Assembly: GCA_039026955.1 (NCBI GenBank)
Contig: JBCCLH010000030.1
Coordinates: 9,600 to 73,599, forward strand
DNA length: 64,000 nt
Reading direction: 5' to 3'
Origin: Kordia sp039026955
GTDB taxonomy: Bacteria > Bacteroidota > Bacteroidia > Flavobacteriales > Flavobacteriaceae
This document shows, in pieces, positions 1 to 9,898 of the stretch. Numbering within the stretch: the first letter of the stretch is position 1; every line of letters starts with the position of its first letter. The translations under genes were made by a program, and so were the position numbers. The notes below the pieces were generated by a model that worked only from the letters and a program-made list of their open reading frames with translations, searched no databases and was not told the DNA's origin.

Positions 1-348
1 GCGGAAAATCTGCAGAAGCTTTCAAATGAAAAAGAAGGCATCACGTTAAAAAGTATTATTGCCGATTTAAAAGCGAATAAAGCAGACAATACAAAGCTCT
101 TACTCATCAAACAAAATATTGAACAAGTCAATTTTGAATTCATCAAAAAACTGAAAGAATTACATCCGGAACTCAGTAAAACGGATATCGAAATTTGTTC
201 GTTAGCACGTATCGGATTAAGCCGAAAAGAAATCGCCAATTTAAGAAATACTTCTATAGATGCCGTAAAAATGTCGCGCATCCGTATCAAAAAGAAGCTC
301 AACTTAGCAGAAGAGCAAGGACTCGATGATTACATTAATGCATTGTAA
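1..348 (+). CDS. C-terminal part of an HTH regulator (partial at window edge)
   Basis: Reading frame 1 is open from the first base to a TAA at 346-348, giving about 115 residues of a protein whose start is outside the window. It opens with a charged helical stretch and ends in a LuxR-like helix-turn-helix, with motifs such as LSKTDIEICSLARIGLSRKE and DAVKMSRIRIKKKL. The same arrangement ends the membrane regulator at 17003-18682, so this is probably the DNA-binding end of a similar 7TM or TPR-type regulator. It is co-oriented with and just upstream of the first giant LRR gene, suggesting local control. The sensor portion cannot be seen. Confidence 0.8.
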   Translation, partial: AENLQKLSNEKEGITLKSIIADLKANKADNTKLLLIKQNIEQVNFEFIKKLKELHPELSKTDIEICSLARIGLSRKEIANLRNTSIDAVKMSRIRIKKKLNLAEEQGLDDYINAL

Positions 349-364
349 ATCAATTATTTAACAT

Positions 365-388
365 TTTGTTACCTGATTTGTTACCTAT
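365..388 (+). promoter_or_regulatory. Tandem direct repeat, possible operator
   Basis: Two TTTGTTACCT units lie 12 bp apart, about one helical turn, upstream of the small gene at 485 and the giant LRR gene. A closely related tandem pair occurs in the matching position upstream of the second giant LRR gene, at 16771-16792. Shared spacing and sequence suggest a binding site for a regulator acting at both loci. This is inference from sequence only. Confidence 0.45.
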
Positions 389-484
389 CAGTTTAGGGTA
401 AACTACACTTTCCTATTATACATTTGAATCAATAGTGGAAGGCATCACATACAAATGCCAACGACCTATTAATTCATTTGAATC

Positions 485-625
485 ATGGCTAAAAATTCTG
501 ATCAAAAAAATGTTGACGAAAAAATATCGAGCATGGAAATGCTCAAATGTCAACATGCATTTTTAAAAAGTCATTTGAAAGAATTAAACCAACTGAAAGA
601 AAAACTTAGTAACCTAAAAAAGTGA
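485..625 (+). CDS. Small charged coiled-coil peptide, 46 aa
   Basis: An ATG at 485 opens a 46-residue frame ending in TGA at 623-625, 34 bp before the giant LRR gene. The product is rich in Lys, Glu and Leu. A heptad-like second half (LKSHLKELNQLKEKLSNLKK) predicts one amphipathic helix or short coiled coil. There is no signal peptide, so it is probably cytoplasmic. I do not recognise a family. Its placement between the tandem operator-like repeat and the LRR gene suggests a leader gene of that operon. It could also be a non-coding leader that is open by chance. Confidence 0.5.
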   Translation: MAKNSDQKNVDEKISSMEMLKCQHAFLKSHLKELNQLKEKLSNLKK

Positions 626-659
626 CGCTCACGAGTTCCTTTTTAAAAATTGATGGCAT

Positions 660-3600
660 ATGAAAAATAAATTACTACTGCTGCTTCTATTCGTATTTTT
701 TACCCACTTGGGCTATTCGCAAACCTACACGTCCATTCCTGACTCCAATTTTGAAAGAGCTTTGGATATGTTAGGATATGATAACATTCCGAATGATGGT
801 CAAGTGCTCACTGCCGATATCGAAACCATTATAGATTTAGATATTAGTAACGAAAATATTTCTGATTTAACAGGGATTGAAGCGTTTAGAGATTTACAGT
901 TTTTAAATATAAACGATAATTCCATAATCAATCTTGACCTTACTGGAATTTCCAATCTGTTTAGCCTAGAAGCTAAGAATAATGGATTGGGTTCACTCGA
1001 TGTTTCTACGCATACCGATCTGAATCAGTTACAGTTAGACGATAACAATCTCAATACTTTAGACTTGAGTAATAACACAAATTTGATAGAACTTTGGTTG
1101 CAGAATAATTCTATTGTGAGTATAGATCTTAGCAACAACAGTCAATTACTAACCTTAGCGATTACGAATGGAAACTTTACGAGTATCGATTTGACGAACA
1201 ACACCAATTTGTCACAAGTGTTTTTAAATGATAATCAACTCACGGAATTAGACGCAAGTACGCTATCCAATCTCAACACGCTGAACGTAGAAGATAATAG
1301 ATTAACCATTCTCAATCTTAAAAATGGAAATACCAACAATATTGCAAACCTAAATGTTGATACGAATCCTGATCTCTTCTGTATACTTGTAGATGATGCT
1401 GATTTTGCAGAAGCAAATTTTTCCACTGAAAATCCTTTTACTCTTTTCACGGAAACAGGTTGTTATACAGCTATTCCAGATGCTAATTTTGAAGCGGCGT
1501 TAAATCAGTATGACGATATTCCAAATGATGGACAAGTACCTACAGGATTGATTTTTAGAGTACAAAATTTAAGTGTTCAGAACGCTTCTATACAAGACCT
1601 CACAGGAATTGAAGCTTTTACAGAATTGATGGTTTTGACTGTTGCCAACAATCCGATACAACAATTGGACTTGACTAACAATACATTTTTACAAAATTTA
1701 GAAGCACAAAATTGCAATCTTCAAACGCTCAATGTTGCTGGCTTACCAAACTTAATGCGATTACAATTGACAAACAATGCACTCACAAGTTTGGATCTTA
1801 CGACGATTATGTTACTCAATGAAATTGACCTTAGTAATAATAATTTGGAAAGTTTAAATTTAAAAAATGGCAATAGTGGCGCGATCAGTCAGCTAGATGT
1901 ACGCTCCAATCCAAATTTATATTGTGTTTTAATAGACGATATTAATATACTCAACAATCCGAATGTCTTATTTGACAGTCAAACAGGGTTTACTACAGAG
2001 ACGTATTGCCGTTATACTGCGATTCCGGATGCTAATTTTGAGTCCGCACTCAACACGTTGGGCTATGATGATACGCCAAACGACGGACAAGTACCAACCG
2101 CATTAATTGAAGAGGTTACGAATTTGAATGTTCAAAACGCTTCTATCACTGATTTAACAGGAATAGCAGACTTTGAAGCACTCATAGATCTTACGATTAC
2201 TGGGAATAACATCAATACGGTAGACCTCAGTAATAATACACAACTACAAGTATTAATTGCAATGCACTGTAACATTCACAACTTAAATCTTACGGGGCTG
2301 ACAAATTTGTTTCAATTAACATTACAGTTTAACTCGTTGACCAGTTTGGACTTATCTACCAATCCTGCGGTAAGTTCTATGAACATAAGTTTGAATGATT
2401 TGAGCTATTTAAACTTACAAAATGGAAACAATGCCGCTATTACCTTGCTCGAAATCCGTTTCAACTCAAATTTAGAATGTGTTTTATTGGATGATTTAAA
2501 TGTATTGACAACCGCAACTGTGTATAACGACAGTCAAACAAACTTCACCACCACACAATATTGCGGCTATACTGCGATTCCTGATACTAATTTTGAAGCA
2601 GCTTTAGAAGTGTTAGGCTATGACGATATTTCCAATGATGGACAAGTTCCTACGGACTTAATTGAAAACCTGACAGAACTAGATATAAGAGGAACCAATA
2701 TTTCAGATCTTACTGGAATTGAAGATTTTGTTGCCTTAACGGAATTAGATGTTTCAAATAATAATTTAACAACTATATCACTAACTACGCTCACAAATCT
2801 TGAAATTTTAGACGCGCAATCCAACATCGCTTTGACGAGTTTAGACCTATCAGGGAATACACAATTGAAACAACTCATAGTGGAAGATTGTTCCGCGCTA
2901 ACGACGTTAGATTTGAGCACTAATATTCTGTTAGAACTCTTATTCGCCAATCAAACAAACCTGTCTTCTATCACATTTGGAAACTTAACAAACCTTTCAA
3001 CTATAGATTTTGACGGTGCTAATTTTATAAGTTTAGATGTATCATCGCTAACAGCATTAACACTTTTGGACGTAAGTGGCAATCAATTGATCAGCTTAAA
3101 TATTGCCAACGGTAACAACAGCAATTTTATCAGTTTTGATGCTAGAAACAATACAAACTTACGCTGCATCGTTGTAGATGATCCTGCTTTTGCTACTGCA
3201 AACTTTACAAATATTGATGCTCAAACTGAATTTAGACAAACGAGTTGCTACACTGCCATTCCCGATGCCAATTTTGAAGCAGCACTCACTGCATTGGACT
3301 ATGATGATATTCCTAATGACGGTCAAGTACCAACCTATTTAATTGAAGTTGTTACAAGTTTAGATGTTAGGGAATCAGGCATCAGCAGTATTGTGGGTAT
3401 TGAAGATTTTACCGCGCTTGAAACCTTAAACGTAAATGACAATATCATTTCCAGTTTAGACATTTCAAACAATGTCAATCTAAAGTTCTTACGAGCGGTT
3501 GATAACAGATTGACTACTTTAGATATTACAAATAATATTTTGTTAGAAGATATCAGAGTTGAGGAAAATAACCTTGCGAGTATAGATTTGACCAATCAAC

Positions 3601-6600
3601 CAAACTTAACGTTTCTACAGCTTAATGAAAATGATCTAAGTGCTATCGATTTGAGTGCAAATCCGTTGTTGATACGATGCCGACTTTCTGAAAACAATCT
3701 TACTACACTCGATCTGACAAACAATCCTTCAATTAGGGAACTTACTTTACAGTTTAACAATTTGGAAGTACTAGACATGCGCAGTGGCGGAAATACCAAT
3801 TTGACTTCTTTTAGAGCCTTTAGTAATCCAAATTTAACCTGTGTTTTTGTGGATGATGCAGCCTACAGCACCGCAAACTGGATAAACATTGATCCACAAA
3901 CCAACTTTTCAGAAACAGATTACTGTCGCTATACTGCGATTCCAGATGCTAATTTTGAAGCAGCTTTAGAAAATTTAGGCTATGATGATATTTCGGGCGA
4001 TGGACAAGTGCCAACAGCGCTTATTGAAAGTGTCATTGATTTAGATGTACAGAGTAGCAATATTTCTAATCTTACAGGTATAGAAGACTTTGTAGCAATC
4101 GAAGTGCTAAACTATGATGCTAACTCAGTGTTGACCGTAGATTTATCCAACAACACTGCCTTACGCATCCTATATGCAAGGTCTAATGGTATTAGCAGTA
4201 TTGATGTTTCAGCCAACACCAATCTTCGACTACTTTTTCTAACATTTAATAATCTTACTAGCATCGATGTGTCCAATAATGTTAATTTGACATCCTTGTG
4301 GGTACAGGATAATTTATTAACAGGAATTGATATTTCTAACAATCCGAATCTTATCAATTTTGGAATATCAAACAATCAAGTTACCGATTTAGACCTAAGC
4401 AATAATGTGAACCTTGTAAATCTATTTGCCGCAAATAATAGTTTAATGGAAATGGATCTAAGCCTGAATTCAGCTTTAGTAGAAATTGGGCTTGCATCCA
4501 ATAATTTAGAATCGGTAAATGTTAGAAATGGAAACAATACGATTATTACAAAATTCAATGTACAGTTTAATCCCAATCTGACTTGTGTGTCTGTGGATGA
4601 TGCGGCATACAGTACTGCCAATTGGGATGAAATAGACGCACAAACCAATTTTACAGAAACAGGATACTGTCGCTACACAACCATTCCGGATGCTTTTTTT
4701 GAAAATGCCTTAGATTTTTACGGTTATGATGATATTTCGGGTGACGGACAAGTACCTACCGCATTGATTGAAAACATAGTAAACCTAGAAATGATTAACA
4801 TCGGTGTAGCAGATTTGACGGGAATTCAAGATTTTGCTGCCTTAGAAGAATTGAATGTTACTGGAAATTCTATCGACATCCTAGATCTTAGCGCAAATAT
4901 CAACTTGATCAAAGTTAATTGTGAAGCCAACGGAATTAACTCTATAAATCTGACTGGTTTAACAGCATTAGAAGAATTCATTGGTCGTTTTAATGGCTAT
5001 ACTGCTTTAGACGTTTCTACAAATACAAGTTTGATAACACTGTACTGTAATAATACTGGCTTAACATCCCTTGATGTGAGCAACCTTACCGCATTGATTG
5101 ATTTAAATTGTAGTGCAAGTCAGTTAACGTCTCTAGATGTTCGCAATGGAAACAACACAAATTTCACCAACTTTAACGCCACAAATAATTCCAATTTAAC
5201 CTGTATTTTGGTAGATGATGCCGCTTTCGCGGGAACAAACTTTACCAATGTTGATGCAACGGCAAGTTTTACATCCACAGATTACTGTAGGTATACTGCA
5301 ATTCCAGATGCTAATTTTGAAGCGGCTTTAAGTTCGTATGACGATATTCCAAACGATGGACAAGTCCCAACAGCGCTTATTGAAACAGTAAGCATCTTAG
5401 ACATCGCTAACAAAAATATTTCCGACTTAACAGGTATTGAAGATTTTGCAGGTTTGGATGTACTTTTTATTGCTAACAATAATCTTACCTCACTGGATGT
5501 GTCAAATAATACATCACTATTGGCTATATCTGGTGCTAATAACAATATCAGTAGTATTGATTTTGGCACGAATACAATTTGTCAAGAAATTTTTATACCA
5601 GATAACAATCTTTCTAGTATTGATGTTACCGGTTTTACAAGTTTAAGAAACTTAATTTTAGATAATAATCCCGTTACTTCACTTGATTTATCTACAAATA
5701 CAGCTTTACGAAATTTAACCTGTGTAAACTGTAATTTATCAAGTCTCAACGTACAAAATGGAAACAATACGAATATTATAACCTTTGATATCCAAGGAAA
5801 TTCTCAACTGACCTGTGTTCAAGTAGATGATGCCGCCTATAGCACCACCAATTGGACAAGCATTGATGCACAAACCACTTTTAGCGATACCTATTGTCGC
5901 TACACGCTTACGCCAGATATAAATTTTGAAAATGAACTTGAAGAATTGGGCTATGATGATATTCCTAACGACGGACAAGTGCCAACTGCGTTAATAGAAA
6001 CAGTAACAGACATAGAGATAACTGGATCTGGAATCACTGATGTAACAGGAATCGAAGATTTTATCGCATTAGAAGAATTATCAGTAGTCTATACTAGCGT
6101 TACAAGTTTGGATGTTAGCAACAGTCCGAATCTGAGAAAACTTTTCTTTACAGCTTCAAATATAATCACTATCGACTTATCAAACAATCCATTACTGGAA
6201 AGAGTTAGAGGTGATAATACTCCATTAGAGAATATAAACTTGACAGGATGCATACTATTGGATGATCTTGATCTTTCAAATGCTAATCTTTCAAGTATTG
6301 ACCTATCCACCAATATTGCCTTAGAATACCTAGAGCTTCCAAATAACCAGATAGAAATGCTTGACTTATCTAACAATCTAGTTATAGATAATATCAACCT
6401 TCAAAACAACCAACTTACATTTATAAGCTTTCAGAACAATATATCGCAAAATATTCCACATTTTAATGCTACTCAAAATCCAGATCTTACCTGTATTTTA
6501 ATAGATAGTGGTGATACGTTTATCTCTATGCCTTTTACAATAGTTCAACTAGATCCACAAACAACTTTTAGTGACACCTATTGCCGCTACACAGCCATAC

Positions 6601-8810
6601 CAGACACTAATTTCGAAGCCGCTTTAGAAGCTTTGGGTTATGATGATATTTCAAACGATGGACAGGTACCAACTGTACTCATAGAAACCGTAACTGTCTT
6701 AGATGTAAATAATACTAACATTTCTGATCTTACAGGAATCGAAGATTTTGCAATGCTTGAAAACCTCAACGTTCGAGATAATTTCTTAATCACTATGGAT
6801 ATCTCGCAAAATACGGCATTGACAAATTTAAATACGGTTGGCAATAACCTAACCGCATTAGATATTACCAACAATCCATTAATAAATGACTTACGAATAG
6901 AAGTAAATGCTATTACGACTATAGACCTAAGCAATCAGCCAGATTTGAAAATTTTACAAATCAATAACAATCAACTCACGACAATAGATGTGAGCAATAA
7001 TCCGCTAATTGAACGATTTAGAGTGAATAATAATAATATTACCTCTATAGACTTGTCCAACAATACATCGTTACTAGAAGTACGTATGGAAAATAATCAA
7101 CTAGAATATGTAAACATACAAAACGGAGCAAACACAAATATTACACTGTTTGGAGCCTTCGGAAACCCAAATTTAACCTGCATTTTAGTAGACGATGTTG
7201 CCTACAGTACGGCTAATTGGACTGGTGGTATTAATGCTACAACAAGTTTTAGTGATACCTACTGTCGTTATACGGCAATTCCTGATGCCAACTTTGAAGC
7301 CGCTTTAGAAGCCTTGGGCTATGATGACATTTCTGCGGACGGACAAGTGCCTACGGCTTTGATTGAAAATATTACTTCGTTAGATATTCAGGGACAATCC
7401 ATTGCAGATCTCAAAGGAATCGAAGACTTTACCGCATTAGGAACCTTACGCTGCACTAATAATTTAGTAACGACAATTGATCTTTCTGCGCTAACAAATC
7501 TGACATTTTTATGGTGCGATCAGAATCAATTGACAGCGTTAGACCTGTCAAACAATACAGCCTTACGATTTGTAAATGCAAGTCAAAATACAATCAGCAG
7601 TTTTAACGGTACAGGATTAAATCTGCTTGAAGTTTTATCTCTATGGTCTAATCAATTATCTAGCCTTAACCTAAGTGATATGACCGCATTGATTGAGCTT
7701 GACTTGTTTGGAAATCTCTTAACAAGCATAGATGTTTCAACTAATATACTTTTACAAGAAGTAAATCTTAGAGGAAATGGTCTCACCACACTAGACTTAT
7801 CCAATAATACGGCACTTATAGAAGTTGATGTGCGAAATAACAATCTAACAAACTTGAATATAAAAAATGGCAACAATACCAGCATCACAAGTTTTGCAGC
7901 GACTTCAAACTCAAATTTGACTTGTATTCTTGTTGATGATGCCTTATACAGTCTAACCAATTGGACAACTATTGACTCGCAAACGAGCTTCAGCAATATT
8001 GCCTGTTTCAAGGAATTTACAATAGATATTAAAGTCTATTTACAAGGTGCTGCTTTAAATCCGAATTCGGGTGAAGAAACGCTGATGCGAGACGATTTAC
8101 GTGTGGCAGGATTCATTCCAACCACAAGTCCGTATGGAGATGGAAATACCTGTGAGGCAACTGTATTTGATATCACTGGCGATGATGCTATTGTCGATTG
8201 GATTTGGGTAGAATTACGTGATGCTTCCGACAATACGGTAATTTCTGATGCGCTCTCTGCCCTACTACAACGCGATGGCGATATCGTGGCTACAGATGGA
8301 ATATCTGCACTAGATTTTGCTACAGTTGATAATACATATTATGTAGCCATCAAGCATAGAAATCACATGGGAATCATGAGTGCCAATGCTGCCACATTTA
8401 ACGTAGGAACGACCACTACGATAAACTTTAAAAATTTCAACAATGCTGTCATCTTTGGAAGCAATTCGCAAACAGATTTCGGAATGCCAACCGGAATCTA
8501 CGGAATGTGGTGCGGAAATGCGAATGGAGATACCATAGTACAATACTCAGGAACCGATCCAGATACGCCAGATGTATTGGCAACTATTTTGAACGATGCT
8601 GGAAACTTCTTGAACTTCCCAACCTACAGCATCACGGAATACAATACAAACGATGTCAATATGGACGGAATCATACAGTATTCTGGAACCAATCCGGATA
8701 CGCCATTCATCTTGCAAAATGTACTCGCGCATCCTGAGAATTTCTTAAACTTTAGTACGTATCAAATCAGAGAGCAATTACCAGAAAATATAACAACAAC
8801 AAACGAATAA
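660..8810 (+). CDS. Giant secreted leucine-rich-repeat protein, 2716 aa
   Basis: The N-terminus is a clear Sec signal peptide of about 20 residues ending near GYSQ. Eleven modules of roughly 180-250 residues follow. Each opens with a YTAIPDANFEAAL-like segment, a GYDDIxxDGQVPTALIE segment and LTGIEDF. Each then runs through bacterial LRR units with an LxxLDLSNNTxL pattern and closes with a LTCILVDDAAYSTxNW-like stretch and YCRYT. Two cysteines per module boundary are conserved. From about residue 2450 a non-LRR region of about 260 residues begins (VYLQGAALNPNSGEE). It ends in two Asp/Asn-rich, dockerin-like loops (NANGDTIVQYSG, DVNMDGIIQYSG). No canonical T9SS tail is visible. The function is unknown; surface binding or adhesion is typical of such repeats. 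A T9SS-tailed gene follows 24 bp downstream. Confidence 0.93.
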   Translation: MKNKLLLLLLFVFFTHLGYSQTYTSIPDSNFERALDMLGYDNIPNDGQVLTADIETIIDLDISNENISDLTGIEAFRDLQFLNINDNSIINLDLTGISNLFSLEAKNNGLGSLDVSTHTDLNQLQLDDNNLNTLDLSNNTNLIELWLQNNSIVSIDLSNNSQLLTLAITNGNFTSIDLTNNTNLSQVFLNDNQLTELDASTLSNLNTLNVEDNRLTILNLKNGNTNNIANLNVDTNPDLFCILVDDADFAEANFSTENPFTLFTETGCYTAIPDANFEAALNQYDDIPNDGQVPTGLIFRVQNLSVQNASIQDLTGIEAFTELMVLTVANNPIQQLDLTNNTFLQNLEAQNCNLQTLNVAGLPNLMRLQLTNNALTSLDLTTIMLLNEIDLSNNNLESLNLKNGNSGAISQLDVRSNPNLYCVLIDDINILNNPNVLFDSQTGFTTETYCRYTAIPDANFESALNTLGYDDTPNDGQVPTALIEEVTNLNVQNASITDLTGIADFEALIDLTITGNNINTVDLSNNTQLQVLIAMHCNIHNLNLTGLTNLFQLTLQFNSLTSLDLSTNPAVSSMNISLNDLSYLNLQNGNNAAITLLEIRFNSNLECVLLDDLNVLTTATVYNDSQTNFTTTQYCGYTAIPDTNFEAALEVLGYDDISNDGQVPTDLIENLTELDIRGTNISDLTGIEDFVALTELDVSNNNLTTISLTTLTNLEILDAQSNIALTSLDLSGNTQLKQLIVEDCSALTTLDLSTNILLELLFANQTNLSSITFGNLTNLSTIDFDGANFISLDVSSLTALTLLDVSGNQLISLNIANGNNSNFISFDARNNTNLRCIVVDDPAFATANFTNIDAQTEFRQTSCYTAIPDANFEAALTALDYDDIPNDGQVPTYLIEVVTSLDVRESGISSIVGIEDFTALETLNVNDNIISSLDISNNVNLKFLRAVDNRLTTLDITNNILLEDIRVEENNLASIDLTNQPNLTFLQLNENDLSAIDLSANPLLIRCRLSENNLTTLDLTNNPSIRELTLQFNNLEVLDMRSGGNTNLTSFRAFSNPNLTCVFVDDAAYSTANWINIDPQTNFSETDYCRYTAIPDANFEAALENLGYDDISGDGQVPTALIESVIDLDVQSSNISNLTGIEDFVAIEVLNYDANSVLTVDLSNNTALRILYARSNGISSIDVSANTNLRLLFLTFNNLTSIDVSNNVNLTSLWVQDNLLTGIDISNNPNLINFGISNNQVTDLDLSNNVNLVNLFAANNSLMEMDLSLNSALVEIGLASNNLESVNVRNGNNTIITKFNVQFNPNLTCVSVDDAAYSTANWDEIDAQTNFTETGYCRYTTIPDAFFENALDFYGYDDISGDGQVPTALIENIVNLEMINIGVADLTGIQDFAALEELNVTGNSIDILDLSANINLIKVNCEANGINSINLTGLTALEEFIGRFNGYTALDVSTNTSLITLYCNNTGLTSLDVSNLTALIDLNCSASQLTSLDVRNGNNTNFTNFNATNNSNLTCILVDDAAFAGTNFTNVDATASFTSTDYCRYTAIPDANFEAALSSYDDIPNDGQVPTALIETVSILDIANKNISDLTGIEDFAGLDVLFIANNNLTSLDVSNNTSLLAISGANNNISSIDFGTNTICQEIFIPDNNLSSIDVTGFTSLRNLILDNNPVTSLDLSTNTALRNLTCVNCNLSSLNVQNGNNTNIITFDIQGNSQLTCVQVDDAAYSTTNWTSIDAQTTFSDTYCRYTLTPDINFENELEELGYDDIPNDGQVPTALIETVTDIEITGSGITDVTGIEDFIALEELSVVYTSVTSLDVSNSPNLRKLFFTASNIITIDLSNNPLLERVRGDNTPLENINLTGCILLDDLDLSNANLSSIDLSTNIALEYLELPNNQIEMLDLSNNLVIDNINLQNNQLTFISFQNNISQNIPHFNATQNPDLTCILIDSGDTFISMPFTIVQLDPQTTFSDTYCRYTAIPDTNFEAALEALGYDDISNDGQVPTVLIETVTVLDVNNTNISDLTGIEDFAMLENLNVRDNFLITMDISQNTALTNLNTVGNNLTALDITNNPLINDLRIEVNAITTIDLSNQPDLKILQINNNQLTTIDVSNNPLIERFRVNNNNITSIDLSNNTSLLEVRMENNQLEYVNIQNGANTNITLFGAFGNPNLTCILVDDVAYSTANWTGGINATTSFSDTYCRYTAIPDANFEAALEALGYDDISADGQVPTALIENITSLDIQGQSIADLKGIEDFTALGTLRCTNNLVTTIDLSALTNLTFLWCDQNQLTALDLSNNTALRFVNASQNTISSFNGTGLNLLEVLSLWSNQLSSLNLSDMTALIELDLFGNLLTSIDVSTNILLQEVNLRGNGLTTLDLSNNTALIEVDVRNNNLTNLNIKNGNNTSITSFAATSNSNLTCILVDDALYSLTNWTTIDSQTSFSNIACFKEFTIDIKVYLQGAALNPNSGEETLMRDDLRVAGFIPTTSPYGDGNTCEATVFDITGDDAIVDWIWVELRDASDNTVISDALSALLQRDGDIVATDGISALDFATVDNTYYVAIKHRNHMGIMSANAATFNVGTTTTINFKNFNNAVIFGSNSQTDFGMPTGIYGMWCGNANGDTIVQYSGTDPDTPDVLATILNDAGNFLNFPTYSITEYNTNDVNMDGIIQYSGTNPDTPFILQNVLAHPENFLNFSTYQIREQLPENITTTNE

Positions 8811-8834
8811 TTCAAAAATAGAAGGGTATTTATC

Positions 8835-9650
8835 ATGCAAACAACACTAATTAAAATTATCATAGCCATTCTTGTAGTATGTACATTTCAGGCAAAAGCA
8901 CAGGATGGTTATACCTACACATTAATTGACAATGGTGCTTACAATTATACCATTGGTGCTGTGCCGAATACTAGCACAAACAACTTCCCTACCTCGGTGC
9001 AAAGCTACGGTTTCACCATCATCCTACCAGATGGTGTTACCGCTAGCATTACTTCTTCGTTAGGTGGAGCCGCTTCGGCAACCTTCTTTGATGGAGGTAC
9101 AATTAGTCAAGCTACGATTGACGGCTATTTAGTTACAGAAACCTTGGGCAGTCCTATCGCTTTATCGGCGCCATCTGTGGGAACTACTTCTAATATTGTA
9201 ACCATTCAGGTGAACGGAGCGCCAACTTCGGGAACTATGTATATTTTGGAGAATAATTCTGCTTTAGCGACGACCATCAATCCGTTGAAAAGTTTTATGC
9301 AAGCGGATATGATAGACAATAGCATGGCAGAATTTGTCAACGTCGTTGATCCGAATGCCGCAGCCGTTTCGGGCATATCTTCCTTTGACTTTTCTACACT
9401 TTCTGTAGAGGAACCAAATGAACTCACAGATATTTCCGTCTATCCAAATCCTGTTAAAGACATCATTCACATCACAAATACAAATATAGACTTGATCAAA
9501 GCAGAAATCCACAATTTGAATGGACAATTGGTCCTTTCTACAAAAAACAATCTCACAGCCATTACTGTGAATAGCTTGCCAAGTGGCGTATATATGTTAA
9601 AACTCTATTCTGAAAACGCACAAAAAACGATCAAACTATTGAAAGAATAA
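8835..9650 (+). CDS. Secreted protein with type A T9SS sorting domain, 271 aa
   Basis: A signal peptide (about residues 1-23, ending QAKAQ) is followed by a roughly 170-residue beta-rich domain I do not recognise. The C-terminal domain spans about residues 196-271. It has the type A type IX secretion signature: VYPNPVKDIIHI, a central LNGQLV, then LPSGVYMLKL and a basic end (KTIKLLKE). The protein should therefore cross the outer membrane by T9SS and be surface-attached or released. It lies 24 bp after the giant LRR gene in the same direction and is probably co-transcribed with it. A cooperating surface role is plausible but not shown. Confidence 0.88.
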   Translation: MQTTLIKIIIAILVVCTFQAKAQDGYTYTLIDNGAYNYTIGAVPNTSTNNFPTSVQSYGFTIILPDGVTASITSSLGGAASATFFDGGTISQATIDGYLVTETLGSPIALSAPSVGTTSNIVTIQVNGAPTSGTMYILENNSALATTINPLKSFMQADMIDNSMAEFVNVVDPNAAAVSGISSFDFSTLSVEEPNELTDISVYPNPVKDIIHITNTNIDLIKAEIHNLNGQLVLSTKNNLTAITVNSLPSGVYMLKLYSENAQKTIKLLKE

Positions 9651-9716
9651 TTTTGTAGGAGTTAGTTATCGTCTATCACTGGGCAGCATAGACTTTGGAA
9701 TAACTAATGAATGAAA

Positions 9717-9871
9717 GAGGCTGTCTAAAAAGTACAGATTTCGTCAAACCAAACTTGATTCGGTTTCTCATAACAGTTGATAATCAATGTGATGAGATTC
9801 TGAAGCCTGTGCTGAACTTGATTCAGTATCAAGCTCAGAATGACGCTTGCAAAGACTTTTTAAACAGCCTC
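9717..9871. repeat. Palindromic intergenic repeat family 1, copy 1
   Basis: This 155-bp imperfect palindrome has ends GAGGCTGTCTAAAAAGT and ACTTTTTAAACAGCCTC, which are inverted repeats with one mismatch, followed by a T run. Its interior matches the copies at 26245-26406 and 35581-35735 but in the opposite orientation. It lies between two convergent transcription units (LRR operon and second LRR gene), so it probably folds as a bidirectional terminator. An open frame across it is a by-product of the repeat, not a gene. Confidence 0.85.
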
Positions 9872-9898
9872 TTTTTTATCGAATTTGGTATAAAACAC

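Noticed and set aside
660..8810. Many open frames of 60-120 residues opposite or out of frame with the giant LRR gene
   Set aside because: They follow the LRR repeat period, have no signals or recognisable motifs, and lie fully inside a strong coding frame.
660..8810. LRR modules as a DNA-level tandem repeat
   Set aside because: Modules are clearly repeated as protein, but the DNA copies are divergent, so this is old duplication rather than a recent tandem array.
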